A stretch of DNA of 64,000 bases from Pseudomaricurvus hydrocarbonicus (GTDB taxonomy: Bacteria; Pseudomonadota; Gammaproteobacteria; Pseudomonadales; Cellvibrionaceae), in assembly GCF_011602365.1 (NCBI RefSeq), contig NZ_JAAONZ010000014.1, positions 62,001-126,000 of the forward strand, written 5' to 3'. Position 1 is the stretch's first letter. The number at the start of each line of letters is the position of its first letter. Made by a program: the position numbers and the translations under genes. Shown here piece by piece: positions 63,611 through 64,000 of this stretch. A model generated the notes under the pieces. That model saw nothing but the letters and a program-made list of their open reading frames with translations, was not told the DNA's origin and made no database searches.

Positions 63611-63663
63611 CTAGTTTCTAGTTTCTAGTTTCTAGTTTCTAGTTTCTAGTTTCTAGTTTCTAG
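63611..63663 (-). repeat. array of seven AAACTAG heptamers starting at a TAG stop codon
   Basis: On the minus strand, CTAG (63663-63660, holding the stop of the aminotransferase gene) is followed by seven exact AAACTAG units, 49 bp. It sits between the aminotransferase and mmsA genes. Same unit, number and anchoring as the array at 46997-47049. Confidence 0.92.
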
Positions 63664-64000
63664 CCCTTGGCCACTTCGTTAATGCTGTCGCCCAGGGCGC
63701 TAACCAGCGTGTCTATTTCTTCTGGCTGAGAAATGAACGGCATACCCAGTTGGATGGTGTCACCGCCGTAGCGCACATAAAAGCCTTTTTCCCACATCTT
63801 CATCGCGATTTGATAGGGACGCAGCAGGGGTTCACCGGGTGCTGCTTCAATGGTGAAGCCTGCCGCAACGCCGCAGTTGCGGATGTCCGTAATCAGCGGT
63901 GTGCCTTTGAGTTGATGGACCCGATCTTCCAGCATCACGGCCAATTCTGCTGAGCGTTCAACCAGTTTCTCCTGCTCCAGAATATCCAGTGCAGCAAGAG
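63660..64000 (-). CDS. class III (omega) aminotransferase, C-terminal part
   Basis: About 113 residues, open to the window edge. The C-terminal domain matches omega-amino-acid:pyruvate aminotransferases (HQLKGTPLITDIRNCGVAAGFTIEA, GFYVRYGGDTIQLGMPFISQPEEID). The PLP lysine lies outside. Next to mmsA it is probably a beta-alanine:pyruvate aminotransferase that feeds malonate semialdehyde to MmsA. The stop codon lies in the heptamer array. Confidence 0.85.
   Translation of the reverse strand, partial: LAALDILEQEKLVERSAELAVMLEDRVHQLKGTPLITDIRNCGVAAGFTIEAAPGEPLLRPYQIAMKMWEKGFYVRYGGDTIQLGMPFISQPEEIDTLVSALGDSINEVAKG

Overview
The window looks like chromosome of a marine-type gammaproteobacterium, probably in the Cellvibrionales/Pseudomonadales range. 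The evidence is the right half: RdgC, SirB2, TrhO, BolA, RNase II, RecQ, RhlE, RsuA, OmpW, an Anr/Fnr regulator and an hsbA-hsbR-hptB-like switch are typical of that group. The organism assignment is inference, because there is no rRNA gene and no complete tRNA gene.

Left part, 1-31.3 kb: an accessory catabolic region. It begins with the end of a GH106-like glycosidase, then a ThuA-domain lipoprotein, a TonB-dependent receptor, a short-chain dehydrogenase (SDR) and a kelch protein. A putidaredoxin-type ferredoxin, a cytochrome P450, an acyl dehydratase and another SDR follow. From 11.7 to 19.4 kb lies a set of proteins that all carry export or membrane signals: triheme cytochrome c, HiPIP, DUF1592 c-type heme protein, DUF1552 Tat protein, a small periplasmic protein, an exported VOC protein and an exported Hcp-fold protein. 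Next come a TetR regulator, an MFS exporter, a membrane-anchored GH79-like glycosidase, an NAD(P)-binding dehydrogenase, and the gamma and flavin (GMC) subunits of a gluconate-dehydrogenase-like enzyme. Together they suggest uptake, deglycosylation and oxidation of a glycosylated hydrophobic natural product; a saponin-like compound is only one guess. Several genes here are broken: a kelch gene (frameshift), two paralogous TetR genes (one in-frame stop, one frameshift) and relics at 28.5-29.1 kb. A consensus promoter with a palindrome over its -10 sits before the ferredoxin-P450 genes.

The accessory region ends at 29.1-31.35 kb with an AlpA-type regulator, a tyrosine integrase and a 45-nt 3' fragment of a tRNA-Arg(CCU) gene that begins exactly at the anticodon loop. 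This looks like the right attachment site of an integrated island whose other end is outside the window.

Right part, 31.4-64 kb: ordinary chromosome. It holds a PA3496-like small gene, the STAS / REC-PP2C-HATPase / HPt switch, a rhodanese, a coniferyl-aldehyde-dehydrogenase-like enzyme, a MoxR-VWA pair, a MATE transporter with RsuA, RhlE, RecQ, a TetR divergent from an AidB-like acyl-CoA dehydrogenase with twin operators, RNase II, BolA, TrhO, RdgC, SirB2 and DUF4202 proteins, then an oxygen-response block (OmpW, Anr, a HemN homologue without its radical-SAM cysteines, a tandem Usp protein) with Anr-box-like sites, and an MmsA / omega-aminotransferase pair. Two 49-bp arrays of seven heptamers (AAACTAG-type) start exactly at the TAG stop codons of two unrelated genes.
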